Assembly (NCBI GenBank): GCA_910589415.1
Contig: OU342638.1
Location: 1,240,001 to 1,304,000 of the forward strand
Length of the DNA: 64,000 nucleotides
Direction: 5' to 3'
Source of the DNA: Malachius bipustulatus
Lineage: Eukaryota > Arthropoda > Insecta > Coleoptera > Melyridae
Positions 10,792-19,930 of the stretch are shown here, piece by piece; within the stretch, counting starts at the first letter, position 1, and every line of letters starts with the position of its first letter. Under the pieces are notes generated by a model. That model was not told the origin of the DNA and made no database searches. It saw nothing but the letters and a program-made list of their open reading frames with translations. Made by a program: the position numbers and the translations under genes.

Positions 10792-11780
10792 ACCGGTCAC
10801 TTCCTCTCAAAACCTCCGTCCATTTTTACAGCGCCCTCATGCAGGAACTGGGGACACTAAAGCTGTTTTTAAATTCAAAGTTAGGTAACTTTTCACGGTT
10901 TTTGACAGCTGCAGTCAATCATAATTATTAATAATTTGTCATTAGTAATTGAACGTTTTAGTTTCAAGTATAATTTCAATTTTAAGTTACTCTCAAAGCA
11001 TTATATCAGCGGATAATTTTGTTGGGTACCAGTTAAATAGGCATTTATAATGTACCGCTGTATTAAAGTGAACATATGTATTATGTCTGGAAAATATGTG
11101 CTGTGTGCTGTGTGCGGTTGCTCCGACTATGGATTGTTAAGCATGTCCAGATCTTTCCACGGTGTTCCAAGCAGGAATAAAGAATTATGTATAAAGTTAA
11201 CTTTAGAAGACGCGTAAATAAACTTATTAATATTTTATAACTATGCTGATGGAAATAGGAACAAGCAATAGGTTATAATAACATCGATGAGTGACGAAAT
11301 TTTGAAAAAGTGTGGAGTGTCGAAGCCGATTTCTCACCATATTATTTTGTACCTACTGATCATTTCAAAGAGGAAAATTTTGTTAATCCAGCAAATAATA
11401 GACCTTTAAAACTGCAAGGAAGCACATTATTGGAATTGCGGCAAATAAAAGGCTTACACTTAGGTATATAGCGATTCAATCTTTTTGAAATATACCTACC
11501 TAAAGATATTAATAATATTGTGTGTAATAGTAGTGATTATTGTTAATATAATAAACATATTGAAAACTTTGTTGTTTATTGTTGTATTATAATTCTTCGT
11601 CCCAATTTCCTCCGTCTATTCCGTCTAATTAATTTTAAGAGCTTTTCTATTCAGCGTTGATATTTAAAACTCCCGCTATGTTTCACCAAATTTAATTTTT
11701 AGTGTCCCCAGTTCATGCTTGGCGGCGCTGCTAAAATGGACGCAACCTGTTGCAATGCTATAGGTATAGGAGTGTCCGGT
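10792..11780 (+). mobile_element. TIR element carrying a THAP-domain remnant
   Basis: The ends are inverted: ACCGGTCACTTCCT at 10792 against AGGAGTGTCCGGT ending at 11780. A stronger internal pair follows: 10820-10863 against 11697-11742, sharing CGTCCATTTT and AACTGGGGACACTAAA. The interior carries two pieces of a THAP zinc finger. THAP fingers are the DNA-binding module of P-element transposases, so a deletion derivative of a P-like or other THAP-bearing transposon is the best guess. The terminal base and target duplication are uncertain (AT-rich flanks). Confidence 0.55.
11083..11460 (+). pseudogene. THAP-type zinc finger remnant
   Basis: From ATG 11083 a 44-residue frame reads through CAVCGCSDYG and RSFHGVP, the CxxC and F/P landmarks of a THAP domain, and stops at 11217. 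About 80 bp later another frame (11302-11460) gives VWSVEADF and TDHFKEENF, the distal half; the DHF histidine is kept, but the cysteine that should precede it is replaced. Either an intron or decay separates the halves. No transposase core follows. Confidence 0.55.
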
Positions 11781-11836
11781 ATTATTATTTTAGCGTATTT
11801 GGTAATACTAATAAAACAATAACTACTGCTATAATT

Positions 11837-12326
11837 TTTTCATTCTCCCCTTTACGAAAGTGCAACTTTCTGTCTTGATAAGACAACCGAAAGCGAAAGT
11901 GAAACATCCTAGGTGATAGGTTGCTAGGTGGTTGCTAGCTATGAAAAACTTTCGTGGCCGGGACAAAAAAGTAGAAATGTCAGTTTGATTAACGTTTATT
12001 TAGATGGAAAATTAAATGTAAAACTGCAATAAAAAATTCCAGTAAATCTTTCTGGAACATACAAATATCGGCGATTTTACTGGAATTTGCAGCTTCTTGA
12101 ATGAAATTCATTTTGAACTAAACTACTATCAAAGATTCAAAAATTATAGCGGTACAGAGTTTTAAACTTGACAGTGTCATAAATTAATAATTATTCAAAA
12201 CTATCGTTACTATGGTAATGTTAAAAACATGGCACCTTATATTAATTCCATTGTTATCACTGAATCGTATTATTTCACTCATTTCTTCTTAATCCGTGGT
12301 TCAATATGGCAAGGGGAGAATGAAAA
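11837..12326. repeat. MITE-like element, 16-bp TIR
   Basis: The perfect 16-bp terminal inverted repeats enclose 490 bp with no coding capacity. The target duplication is unclear because the flanks are T- and A-rich. Confidence 0.5.
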
Positions 12327-12332
12327 GTTAAA

Positions 12333-12460
12333 TACATTACACGCTACGAAAGCTCTTTCAGGTGCTCGGAGTTTTTAAATACCCTCGGCTACGCTACGCT
12401 TCGCCTCGGCTATTCAAAAGACCTCGCACCTAAAAGTGAACTTTCGTAGCTTGTAATGTA
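12333..12460. repeat. 128-bp palindromic repeat
   Basis: Arms of about 40 bp (12333-12376 and 12420-12460) share CTACGAAAG and AGGTGC words with a few mismatches. The loop contains the alternating CGGCTACGC/TTCGCCTCGG sequence. Confidence 0.55.
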
Positions 12461-12752
12461 AATAACTATTTCTAGCTGTATTTCAGACGAAGGGTAACAT
12501 TTTCTTGCTTTACAGCTGCAAAATATGTCCAAAACTCTTCGACTTATTATACATAAGCTGAATAAAAAACCCTAAAACATGAGATGAAATGTGAACTTAT
12601 TATGTTTTGATAAGAAAGGTGATATTTTTTTTAATGGAACAATTAATATATCACCTGAACAATGGGACAATAATAGGTTTTTTCATTTTTACGAGTGCTA
12701 TTTGCACCAGGAGTCTCTCTAAAAGAGCGGTTCCTTGAAGAAAAGTTCCATG

Positions 12753-13680
12753 TGTAACGGGATTTTCAGCTGGGTTGAGACGATCACAGGGTTAGGTATT
12801 TGCCCCTCTTTTACCCGTAACAAGTCAATCAAAATTTTAAAAGCATTTATTTACAGTTACCAAATTTCAATACAACGACATATATTAATGCTGCGCGATG
12901 AGTTCGGATCAATGTGGGCTGTCCTCTTCCCTCGGTGCTCTGTCTGATTGGGTGCTGATATCGACGCTAGGGCGCGCGTCTTCGTATTGGTCGCCCGGTC
13001 GCTCTATCACTGGAACTGAGCTCACCACGTCAGTCGCTCCACTGCCATCGCCCGCCGCGTGTTGTGCTAGCAGCGGCCGCGGCCTCCGGCATACGCGCCG
13101 CGGCGACTTCGGAGAGAAATCATTCACGGACGCCTCAATCTGAAAAATACAAGCCCACTCACGGAGTACCGAGGAGGGTATTAATAAATAGCTCAGGGTC
13201 GACAACTCAATGCGTTGCGATCCCGACGCTTGTGACACCTGGCCCTCAATGCAGGCCTGGTGCCGTCTGAAAGGGTCCGCCCGGGACCTCACTACAGCCC
13301 CGTTTGTTCCCTTATGTGGTCGGCAGTCGACTGGAGCTCAATTCACTCCTGTCGGGCTCCCGTTTCCGTGTTACAGACAAGCTCAACTCAGTTCATTGGC
13401 TTGCCGTCACCGGATGAATGTGGCGGAGTGCACTCAATGCATGCCTCCTGCTGGGGGGTTAGGGGACCTTCTTAGCTCAGTACACTAGAAGGGGTGAGAG
13501 AGCTTCTCGAGTCAGTTCCTCGGAATCTTCTGCCTTGCTGGTCCTCTTGGTCTGTTTATATAGCCGGTGCCGGCGAGATAACCCGCTAATCATTGCTGTA
13601 AAAACTGTATCTTTCTGATAAACCCCTCGATAAATTAAAATAAATAATAATTAGCTGCGAATGCCTTGGAATTCGTTACA
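12753..13680 (-). repeat. 3' LTR of Gypsy A
   Basis: On the minus strand it starts TGTAACGAATTCC and ends CCGTTACA. A TATA-like CTATATAAAC lies at about 13555-13564, roughly 120 nt from the U3 end, and AATAAA at about 12846-12851, about 95 nt before the LTR end. The short frames inside are LTR sequence, repeated identically at the other end, and are not genes. Confidence 0.9.
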
Positions 13681-13885
13681 TCCCCGGTCCCCAGGTAAAA
13701 AAAAAGAAAAAGAAAACTGAAGAAACTCTCTGAAAATAAATAAGAAATTAACGCTGAAAAGAAAACTACCCGGTGAAACCCATTTTCTGCCGGTTTGACT
13801 GTTTCTTTTTTTTTTTTTTTCCTATCCATGATTACTGCCACGGAGTGTTCCATCGCGAGGCTCCATCTGTGCGAGTTTGCCCTTG
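13681..13885 (-). other. 3' untranslated region and candidate polypurine tract of Gypsy A
   Basis: On the minus strand the bases just before the 3' LTR read GGGGACCGGGGA, the likely plus-strand primer. A pyrimidine-rich tract lies upstream. Confidence 0.5.
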
Positions 13886-14299
13886 CTATTCCTCGAAACC
13901 GTATCCCCCTCGTTCGGCTGGTAGTTTCCGAAGTTGAAAGACGCCGTCGACGTCTCGTTTAAAACGCAGCACCCTTCCGGTGTTTAGCTGGATCCGGTAC
14001 TTGCGGCCCGATCCTTGCTGGATGTGCTGCGGGACGAGGGCGAGTCCTACCCCGTACTGCTCTGGCTCTGGGCCCCAGGCTGTCGGCGGTGTCGGTGCGG
14101 CGCGGGCGTCGATGCCTGTTGGCGTTCGTGCTTTCCATTCAGGCGGTGTGACTGGCCGGGCTGGCGTCCGATCTTTCCGGGGTGGCGTGGTATTGGCTGG
14201 CGCGCTGCTTGTGTCCGTCCGCAGCGGCGAGGTCGTCAGTACCAACACGTCGGTGTCTAGCAGGTTCGGCATATCGAGGGCTGGCTTCGTGCTGCTCAT
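13886..14299 (-). CDS. Third ORF of Gypsy A, unknown function
   Basis: The 137-residue frame begins at an ATG that overlaps the pol stop as ATGA, so it is probably translated by termination-reinitiation. The middle is rich in proline, threonine and alanine; the C-terminal third is basic and aromatic (GSGRKYRIQLNTGRVLRFKR, LPAERGGYGFEE). There is no signal peptide, transmembrane segment or furin site, so it is not an envelope. I do not recognise the protein. Confidence 0.65.
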   Translation of the reverse strand: MSSTKPALDMPNLLDTDVLVLTTSPLRTDTSSAPANTTPPRKDRTPARPVTPPEWKARTPTGIDARAAPTPPTAWGPEPEQYGVGLALVPQHIQQGSGRKYRIQLNTGRVLRFKRDVDGVFQLRKLPAERGGYGFEE

Positions 14300-17200
14300 G
14301 ATGAACTTCTTACTGCCGGTGGGCCCGCTGCGTCCGTATTTATACAGTCCGTTATCGCTGGCTTCAGATTCTTGATATGCACGATTTCTGTTTTTCTGCT
14401 TCCTGGTGTGTGCAATCTAATCAATACTGGCGATATTATTTCCTTGACCACGAACGGGCCCTCGAATTTCGGTGCTAGTTTTGCTGAAAACGTATTTATG
14501 GCTGATGACAGGTGATGCTCCTTGCGCAACACTTTATCTCCTTTCCTAGGCTTCCATTCCCGCCTTCTCATGTCGTAGTATCGCTTTTGTGTGACGAATG
14601 CTTGATTCATGTTCCTTTTGGCGATTTCCCGGACGTCGTTTACTTCTTTTAGTGTTTCTATGTATTTGTCTGCGGCTATTTCGGCGCTGCTGTTTAGGGG
14701 CTTGATCCTGTCTATTTCACGGCCGTAATTCAGCATTGCTGGGGAAAATCCGGTGCTCTCATGCTTTGCTGTGTTTATGGCGAAGCAGAATTCGCCTATG
14801 TATCTATCCCAGGCCGTGTGCTCCCTTCCGACGAACATCGCTATCATTGTTTTCAACACTTTGTTCATCCTCTCCACTGGGTTGCACTGGGGGGAGTATG
14901 GCGGTGTTAACTGATGGCTGATCTTCCATTTTTCCAGGAACTCCTGGAACTCGGTGGCGATGAATTGTCTTCCGTTGTCCGAAATTAATTGGGCCGGGGT
15001 CCCGAATTGCAGGAAAACGTCCGCTCGCAATGCTTCGGCGATTGTTCTCGCGGTTGCCTTCCGGAGTGGTCGTGCTATTGTCCATTTCGTGTAGCGGTCT
15101 TGTATGACCAGTAACACTGTATTGCCGGATTTTGATCTGGGGAAAGGGCCCATGATATCTATCGAAATGGTGTCCCAGGGTCCCTGTATGAACGGTGGCT
15201 GCATCTTTCCTGCGGGTTTCAGCTGGGATGACTTGTATTTTTGGCATTTCTCGCATCGTCTCACATAATTTTTTACATCTTTTATGACTCCCGGCCAGTG
15301 GTAGTTCTTTGTTATTCTGTTGGCTGTTTTAGCGGTCCCGAAATGTCCTGCTGCTGGGGAGTCGTGATTTTCTTCGATGAGTTTTTGCCTCTGGTGCGTA
15401 GGCACGCATAGTTTCCATGGGCTGGAGAGGTTGGGCTCGGCCGGGTTTTGGTTGTCCCAGACGTGTTTCCACAGCTTCCCGTCGATCAGTTGGTATCCGG
15501 GAAATCTCTCGGGGTTAGCGGCTACTCCTGCTGATATCCGCTCGTACCATTGGCATGGTGGTTCTGCGCTTATCATTAGGATCTCCTCCTCCTGTTCTGT
15601 GCTGCTTAGTGGTTGCCTTGATAGGGCGTCCGCTACCTTGTTGAGCACTCCTTTTCTATACTTTATGTCGAAGGAATATTGCTGGAGCTCTAATCCCCAT
15701 CGTGCGAGCCTGCCGGTCGGGTTTCTCATGTTTTGTAGCCACTTTAGGGATTGATGATCTGTAAGTACGTGGAACCTGTAGCCCTCGATGTACGGCCTCA
15801 TCTTTTGTACCCCATATATTATTGCGAGGCACTCTTTTTCCGTGGGTGTGTATCTTGACTCTGCTGGGGTTAAACTTCTGCTCGCATAGGCTATGACCCT
15901 TTCTTGCCCGTCTATCCTCTGCGTGAGGGCCACTCCCAACCCGCAGTTCGATGCGTCGGTCTGCAAGCAGAACGTCTGCGAAAAGTCGGGACAGGCGAGC
16001 ACCGGTGCTGAGGTGAGCGCGGTTTTTAGTGCTTGGAAGGCCTGTTCTTGCGGTTCTCCCCATGTCCATCTCTTGTCTTTCTTCAGTAACTGGTTTAGGG
16101 GTGCTGCTTTCGTGGAGTATCCTTCTATGAACCTCCGGTACCAGGATGTGATGCCCAAAAATCGTCTGAGCTGCCGCCGGGTCCTCGGGGCGGGCATTTC
16201 GGTAATTGCTGAGATTTTATTCGGATCTGTCTTTATGCCCCCCTGTCCGACGATGTGTCCTAGATATTGTAATTCTGCTTGTGCGAATGCGCACTTGTCT
16301 GGGTTGAGTTTTAAATTTGCCTCCCTTAGCCTCCTGAAGATCTCTTTCAGGTGACGTTTGTGCTCCTCCTGATCCCTGGATACTACCACGATGTCGTCCA
16401 GGTAGCTGAATGCGAAACCGACGTCTGGCGTGATGACTTTGTCGAGCAACCTCTGAAATGTTGCGCCTGCTGAGCTCAGGCCGAAGGGGGTTGTTTTGAA
16501 TTGAAAGTGACCTTTTCCGGGCACGCTGAACGCTGTTATCGCTCTACTCTTTTCCTCTAGCGGGACTTGAAAGTATCCCTGTTTGAGGTCCAGCGTGGAT
16601 ATGAAATTCGCCTCTCTCAGGCGGTCGAGGATCTCCGCTATTCTAGGTAGAGGGTAAGCGTCTTTTTTTGTATGCTCGTTGACTCGCCGGAAGTCGATGC
16701 AGAACCTGTGTGTTCCGTCCTTCTTCTTGACTAGGACGATTGGCGAGCTCCACGGGCTGTTTGAGTGCTCAATAACTCCTTCTTGGAGCATCCTGTCCAC
16801 CTCGTCGTTAATTATTTTCAGCCTTGCCGGGTTATACTGCCGATATGGTTGTCTGATGGGCCTGCATCCTTTTTCCAGCACTATTTCGTGTTTTATCCAG
16901 TTTGTTGGTCCTGTTAATTGGTGAAACAATTCTAGTTCAGCTTGCAAAAATGATTCCATGCTGGCGGTACATGATGCCGCGGCGCATGACGTGACTGCGA
17001 TCCTGCCGGTTCTCCCGGACTCTGTTTTGCTCAATCGAAATTCCGCTCCGTGTTCGCGCAAGAAAGTGGCTCCGATGATTGCGTCTGTCTCTAGTCTCGG
17101 GAGTACTCTGAACGTGGTGGTGGTGTTGAGTCGGTCAATTTTACAAGCCACTGTGACTGTACGTGTAATTGCGTGAGATGTCCCGTCGGCTAATTTCACG

Positions 17201-17463
17201 CTTCCTGTATGATTTCTGATCCTTCTGTGACATAGGTTTGCTATCTCAGCTCCAATGTAATTTTCCGACGCCCCTGTATCCAATAGCGCTTTGAAGAGCC
17301 GCGTCCCTATTGTTAACGTCACGAAAGGCCTGGGGTCTGTGTCACCCCCTGTTGATGCTGCTACTGTTTTTTCTGAGGTGCGTCCGCCTCGTTTCGGGGG
17401 TCGCACTACTGTGGCTGGGGGCTGTGCGGGTTTTATTCCCCCACAGCCCTGTTTTCGTTTCCC
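14296..17463 (-). CDS. Pol of Gypsy A: protease, RT, RNase H, integrase
   Basis: About 1,055 residues are read after the frameshift. In order: protease (KALLDTGASENYIG), RT (FCIDFRRVNEHT, FSYLDDIVVVS), RNase H (TDASNCGLGVAL, TEKECLAIIYG, TDHQSLKWL, VADALSRQP), integrase zinc domain (H-H around SPAAGHFGTAK, then CEKCQKY) and catalytic core (SIDIMGPF, LISDNGRQF, NPVERMNKVLK), then a GPF-type C-terminal module (KFEGPFVVKEI). All catalytic residues are present and the frame is unbroken. It ends in an ATGA overlap with the third ORF. It acts in cytoplasmic particles and, for integrase, in the nucleus. Confidence 0.92.
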   Translation of the reverse strand, partial: GKRKQGCGGIKPAQPPATVVRPPKRGGRTSEKTVAASTGGDTDPRPFVTLTIGTRLFKALLDTGASENYIGAEIANLCHRRIRNHTGSVKLADGTSHAITRTVTVACKIDRLNTTTTFRVLPRLETDAIIGATFLREHGAEFRLSKTESGRTGRIAVTSCAAASCTASMESFLQAELELFHQLTGPTNWIKHEIVLEKGCRPIRQPYRQYNPARLKIINDEVDRMLQEGVIEHSNSPWSSPIVLVKKKDGTHRFCIDFRRVNEHTKKDAYPLPRIAEILDRLREANFISTLDLKQGYFQVPLEEKSRAITAFSVPGKGHFQFKTTPFGLSSAGATFQRLLDKVITPDVGFAFSYLDDIVVVSRDQEEHKRHLKEIFRRLREANLKLNPDKCAFAQAELQYLGHIVGQGGIKTDPNKISAITEMPAPRTRRQLRRFLGITSWYRRFIEGYSTKAAPLNQLLKKDKRWTWGEPQEQAFQALKTALTSAPVLACPDFSQTFCLQTDASNCGLGVALTQRIDGQERVIAYASRSLTPAESRYTPTEKECLAIIYGVQKMRPYIEGYRFHVLTDHQSLKWLQNMRNPTGRLARWGLELQQYSFDIKYRKGVLNKVADALSRQPLSSTEQEEEILMISAEPPCQWYERISAGVAANPERFPGYQLIDGKLWKHVWDNQNPAEPNLSSPWKLCVPTHQRQKLIEENHDSPAAGHFGTAKTANRITKNYHWPGVIKDVKNYVRRCEKCQKYKSSQLKPAGKMQPPFIQGPWDTISIDIMGPFPRSKSGNTVLLVIQDRYTKWTIARPLRKATARTIAEALRADVFLQFGTPAQLISDNGRQFIATEFQEFLEKWKISHQLTPPYSPQCNPVERMNKVLKTMIAMFVGREHTAWDRYIGEFCFAINTAKHESTGFSPAMLNYGREIDRIKPLNSSAEIAADKYIETLKEVNDVREIAKRNMNQAFVTQKRYYDMRRREWKPRKGDKVLRKEHHLSSAINTFSAKLAPKFEGPFVVKEIISPVLIRLHTPGSRKTEIVHIKNLKPAITDCINTDAAGPPAVRSSS
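17419..17449 (-). promoter_or_regulatory. Frameshift-stimulating hairpin
   Basis: On the minus strand GGGCTGTG (17449-17442) can pair with CACAGCCC (17426-17419), with an inner GGG/CCC stack and an A-rich loop that contains the gag stop codon. The distance of 7 nt from the heptamer is the usual spacing for a -1 stimulator. A pseudoknot was not worked out. Confidence 0.7.
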
Positions 17464-18503
17464 TGCTGTCTACTGTTCTGCGGCCTGTTGCAGCACTGAA
17501 TGGCGAGGATCCCTTCCTTGCCGCATTTGCCGCAGAACTTTTTGGGTGCGTTTCGGCATTGGCTCCGGAAGTGCCCCTCTTGCCCGCATCGGTAGCAGAC
17601 CGTTGGGCCGGCCTGGGCGGTGCTAAGGCGCTGCGGTACTCCCCTTCTTGTCTGCATGCTTTGCAGTGCCTCTTGCTCTTTCTGTAAATTTTCGAAGGCG
17701 CTGGCTGCCTCCAATAATTTGTCTATGGACGTTACTCTGTGGAGGTGCAGATGAATTCGATATTCCGGGCGCATGTTTCGGATGACCCTCTCGAGTTCTT
17801 GCTCCGGGGCCATCGACCCGTCTCGCCGTATTAGCGTTCGTATTGCGGTTACGTATTCCCTGATTGGTTCGTTGGGTTTTTGTTTGCGGGTCCGGATTTC
17901 CTCCTCTAGCGCCAGCCGGTATTCGTATGGGAAGAAGGCTTTCGAAAATTCCCTGCTAAACTGGTTCCAGTCTCCCCATTCGTCCTTATTATTGCGGTAC
18001 CACAGTAGCGCTTCTCCTTTCAGTAGCTCGGGTAGCGCTTTTATCATGGCGTCTTTTGGGAATTCGTGGGCGCACCGTAGCTCCTCGAGACGTTCTGTAA
18101 ACAGGATCACGTTGTCTCGCTTTGGGTCGAACTTCAGTCCCCATTTCCGGGCGTGGTTGACTATTTCCGACCCTGTGAGTTGAGGTGCCTCCTCGCTGAT
18201 TCCTGCTGCTTGTGTTGCTTCCCGATCCGTTCGGAGGGCCAGCTTCAGGAGTGCTATCTCGGCCTCGAGCGCGTTTATTCTATCTCGTTCCGCTCCGGCG
18301 GGCTGCTCCGGCTTGACTTTTGTATTCGCCTTGGGGATTGCTCCTCCTTGCTGCTGCTTGACGTGCTGACTTATACGCGCCCTGATGTCGTCCAGGGTGC
18401 CTGTCGCTTCTAGGCCCCGTCTCCGCGCTTCTTTCTCGGCCTCTTCTTTGCTTAGCTGGTATATCCAGCTTAGCCCTGCAGTGGTTGCGTCGTCTTTGGT
18501 CAT
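17433..18503 (-). CDS. Gag of Gypsy A
   Basis: The 356-residue polyprotein makes the virus-like particle. The N-terminal 50 residues (LSWIYQLSKEEAEKEARRRG and on) look like a SAP-type helix-turn-helix motif, unusual at the front of a Gag. The middle has the capsid-type block LLWYRNNKDEWGDWNQFSRE and RTRKQKPNEPIREYVTAI. The C-terminus has a zinc knuckle CYRCGQEGHFRSQC and a second, altered one, CGKCGKEGILAIQC, in which the usual glycine-histidine is replaced. It ends at 17433, 22 nt past a frameshift heptamer. The start at 18503 is the first ATG after the leader. Confidence 0.88.
   Translation of the reverse strand: MTKDDATTAGLSWIYQLSKEEAEKEARRRGLEATGTLDDIRARISQHVKQQQGGAIPKANTKVKPEQPAGAERDRINALEAEIALLKLALRTDREATQAAGISEEAPQLTGSEIVNHARKWGLKFDPKRDNVILFTERLEELRCAHEFPKDAMIKALPELLKGEALLWYRNNKDEWGDWNQFSREFSKAFFPYEYRLALEEEIRTRKQKPNEPIREYVTAIRTLIRRDGSMAPEQELERVIRNMRPEYRIHLHLHRVTSIDKLLEAASAFENLQKEQEALQSMQTRRGVPQRLSTAQAGPTVCYRCGQEGHFRSQCRNAPKKFCGKCGKEGILAIQCCNRPQNSRQQGNENRAVGE
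17457..17463 (-). promoter_or_regulatory. -1 ribosomal frameshift heptamer GGGAAAC
   Basis: In the gag frame the bases read G GGA AAC, the canonical X XXY YYZ slippery form. Pol lies in the -1 frame and stays open from this point. Seven bases downstream a strong hairpin begins (see next entry). The pol frame has no ATG near its start, which fits translation by frameshift and not by initiation. Confidence 0.8.
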
Positions 18504-18593
18504 TCTGTAATTCCCTTTCTGTAACTGTTATTGTGACTGAACTTTTGGCCTTGCTGACTTGATCTGACGGGGCGGAACTATGATCGTGTAATT

Positions 18594-18607
18594 AACGTTG
18601 GGCGCCA
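18594..18607 (-). promoter_or_regulatory. Primer-binding site of Gypsy A (tRNA-Lys type)
   Basis: Four bases inside the 5' LTR the minus strand reads TGGCGCCCAACGTT. The first 13 bases match the primer-binding site used with tRNA-Lys in many retroelements. Confidence 0.75.
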
Positions 18608-18611
18608 ATCT

Positions 18612-19539
18612 TGTAACGGGATTTTCAGCTGGGTTGAGACGATCACAGGGTTAGGTATTTGCCCCTCTTTTACCCGTAACAAGTCAATCAAAATTTTAAA
18701 AGCATTTATTTACAGTTACCAAATTTCAATACAACGACATATATTAATGCTGCGCGATGAGTTCGGATCAATGTGGGCTGTCCTCTTCCCTCGGTGCTCT
18801 GTCTGATTGGGTGCTGATATCGACGCTAGGGCGCGCGTCTTCGTATTGGTCGCCCGGTCGCTCTATCACTGGAACTGAGCTCACCACGTCAGTCGCTCCA
18901 CTGCCATCGCCCGCCGCGTGTTGTGCTAGCAGCGGCCGCGGCCTCCGGCATACGCGCCGCGGCGACTTCGGAGAGAAATCATTCACGGACGCCTCAATCT
19001 GAAAAATACAAGCCCACTCACGGAGTACCGAGGAGGGTATTAATAAATAGCTCAGGGTCGACAACTCAATGCGTTGCGATCCCGACGCTTGTGACACCTG
19101 GCCCTCAATGCAGGCCTGGTGCCGTCTGAAAGGGTCCGCCCGGGACCTCACTACAGCCCCGTTTGTTCCCTTATGTGGTCGGCAGTCGACTGGAGCTCAA
19201 TTCACTCCTGTCGGGCTCCCGTTTCCGTGTTACAGACAAGCTCAACTCAGTTCATTGGCTTGCCGTCACCGGATGAATGTGGCGGAGTGCACTCAATGCA
19301 TGCCTCCTGCTGGGGGGTTAGGGGACCTTCTTAGCTCAGTACACTAGAAGGGGTGAGAGAGCTTCTCGAGTCAGTTCCTCGGAATCTTCTGCCTTGCTGG
19401 TCCTCTTGGTCTGTTTATATAGCCGGTGCCGGCGAGATAACCCGCTAATCATTGCTGTAAAAACTGTATCTTTCTGATAAACCCCTCGATAAATTAAAAT
19501 AAATAATAATTAGCTGCGAATGCCTTGGAATTCGTTACA
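18612..19539 (-). repeat. 5' LTR of Gypsy A
   Basis: It is the same length as, and apparently identical to, 12753-13680. As the upstream LTR it would drive transcription from the CTATATAAAC box near 19414-19423. Confidence 0.9.
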
Positions 19540-19543
19540 CATG

Positions 19544-19930
19544 TAAACGTATTCTCTAACATCGCTCATGTGAAAACTCATCATGAGATTTCGCCCATTT
19601 CTCAACGATTTAAAACGAAAGCAGTCGAGACTGGGTGCTTGGAAATGACTTTTAATAATAATTGTCGTCATAATAAATTCAAAAATCTAGAAATACACTT
19701 CCAAATAATGATTTTAAGAAAGGTTTCATTTTATTAAAACGAGCTGTCAACGATTAATATGCCGCACAAAAGTGCGAAAAAAATCCACGAGGAGGCGCGC
19801 GCTCCGCAAACATCCGATACTTACTTAGCGTATAGGTAATAGGAAATATAGGGGTATCAAAGAGAATTAAATTAACTTTATTTTTTATAGTCATTAATTT
19901 TTTAATTAACTAGTTATTTTAATTAATTAG
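19544..19930. other. Non-coding, AT-rich
   Basis: No gene or clear repeat was seen. A short GC-rich patch (GAGGAGGCGCGCGCTCCGC) lies near 19788. Confidence 0.4.

Larger units (their letters stand above)
11781..12752. other. Non-coding, small palindromic repeats
   Basis: Two short inverted-repeat elements lie here. The first is bounded by a 16-bp inverted repeat (TTTTCATTCTCCCCTT at 11837-11852 and its complement at 12311-12326). The second is a 128-bp palindrome at 12333-12460 with ends TACATTAC and GTAATGTA and a core of GGCTACGC/GCCTCGGC words. I see no gene. The stretch ends at the CATG target site of Gypsy A. Confidence 0.5.
12753..19539 (-). mobile_element. Ty3/Gypsy LTR retrotransposon 'element A', apparently complete
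   Basis: Two 928-bp LTRs (12753-13680 and 18612-19539) enclose a primer-binding site, gag, pol and a third ORF, all on the minus strand. CATG flanks both sides (12749-12752 and 19540-19543), a 4-bp target duplication. The LTRs have equal length and the segments I compared are identical, so insertion was recent. No stop or frameshift other than the expected gag-pol shift was seen. The element is distinctly more GC-rich than its surroundings. It may be able to move today. Confidence 0.9.

Noticed and set aside
11837..12460. One element spanning both small palindromic repeats
   Set aside because: The two have different termini and independent symmetry centres.
12898..13488. Several 68-127 codon frames in this interval and again at 18757-19347
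   Set aside because: They lie inside the two LTRs of Gypsy A, overlap one another on both strands and have no domain.
13886..14299. Envelope gene of an errantivirus-like element
   Set aside because: The 137-residue protein has no signal peptide, transmembrane helix or cleavage site.
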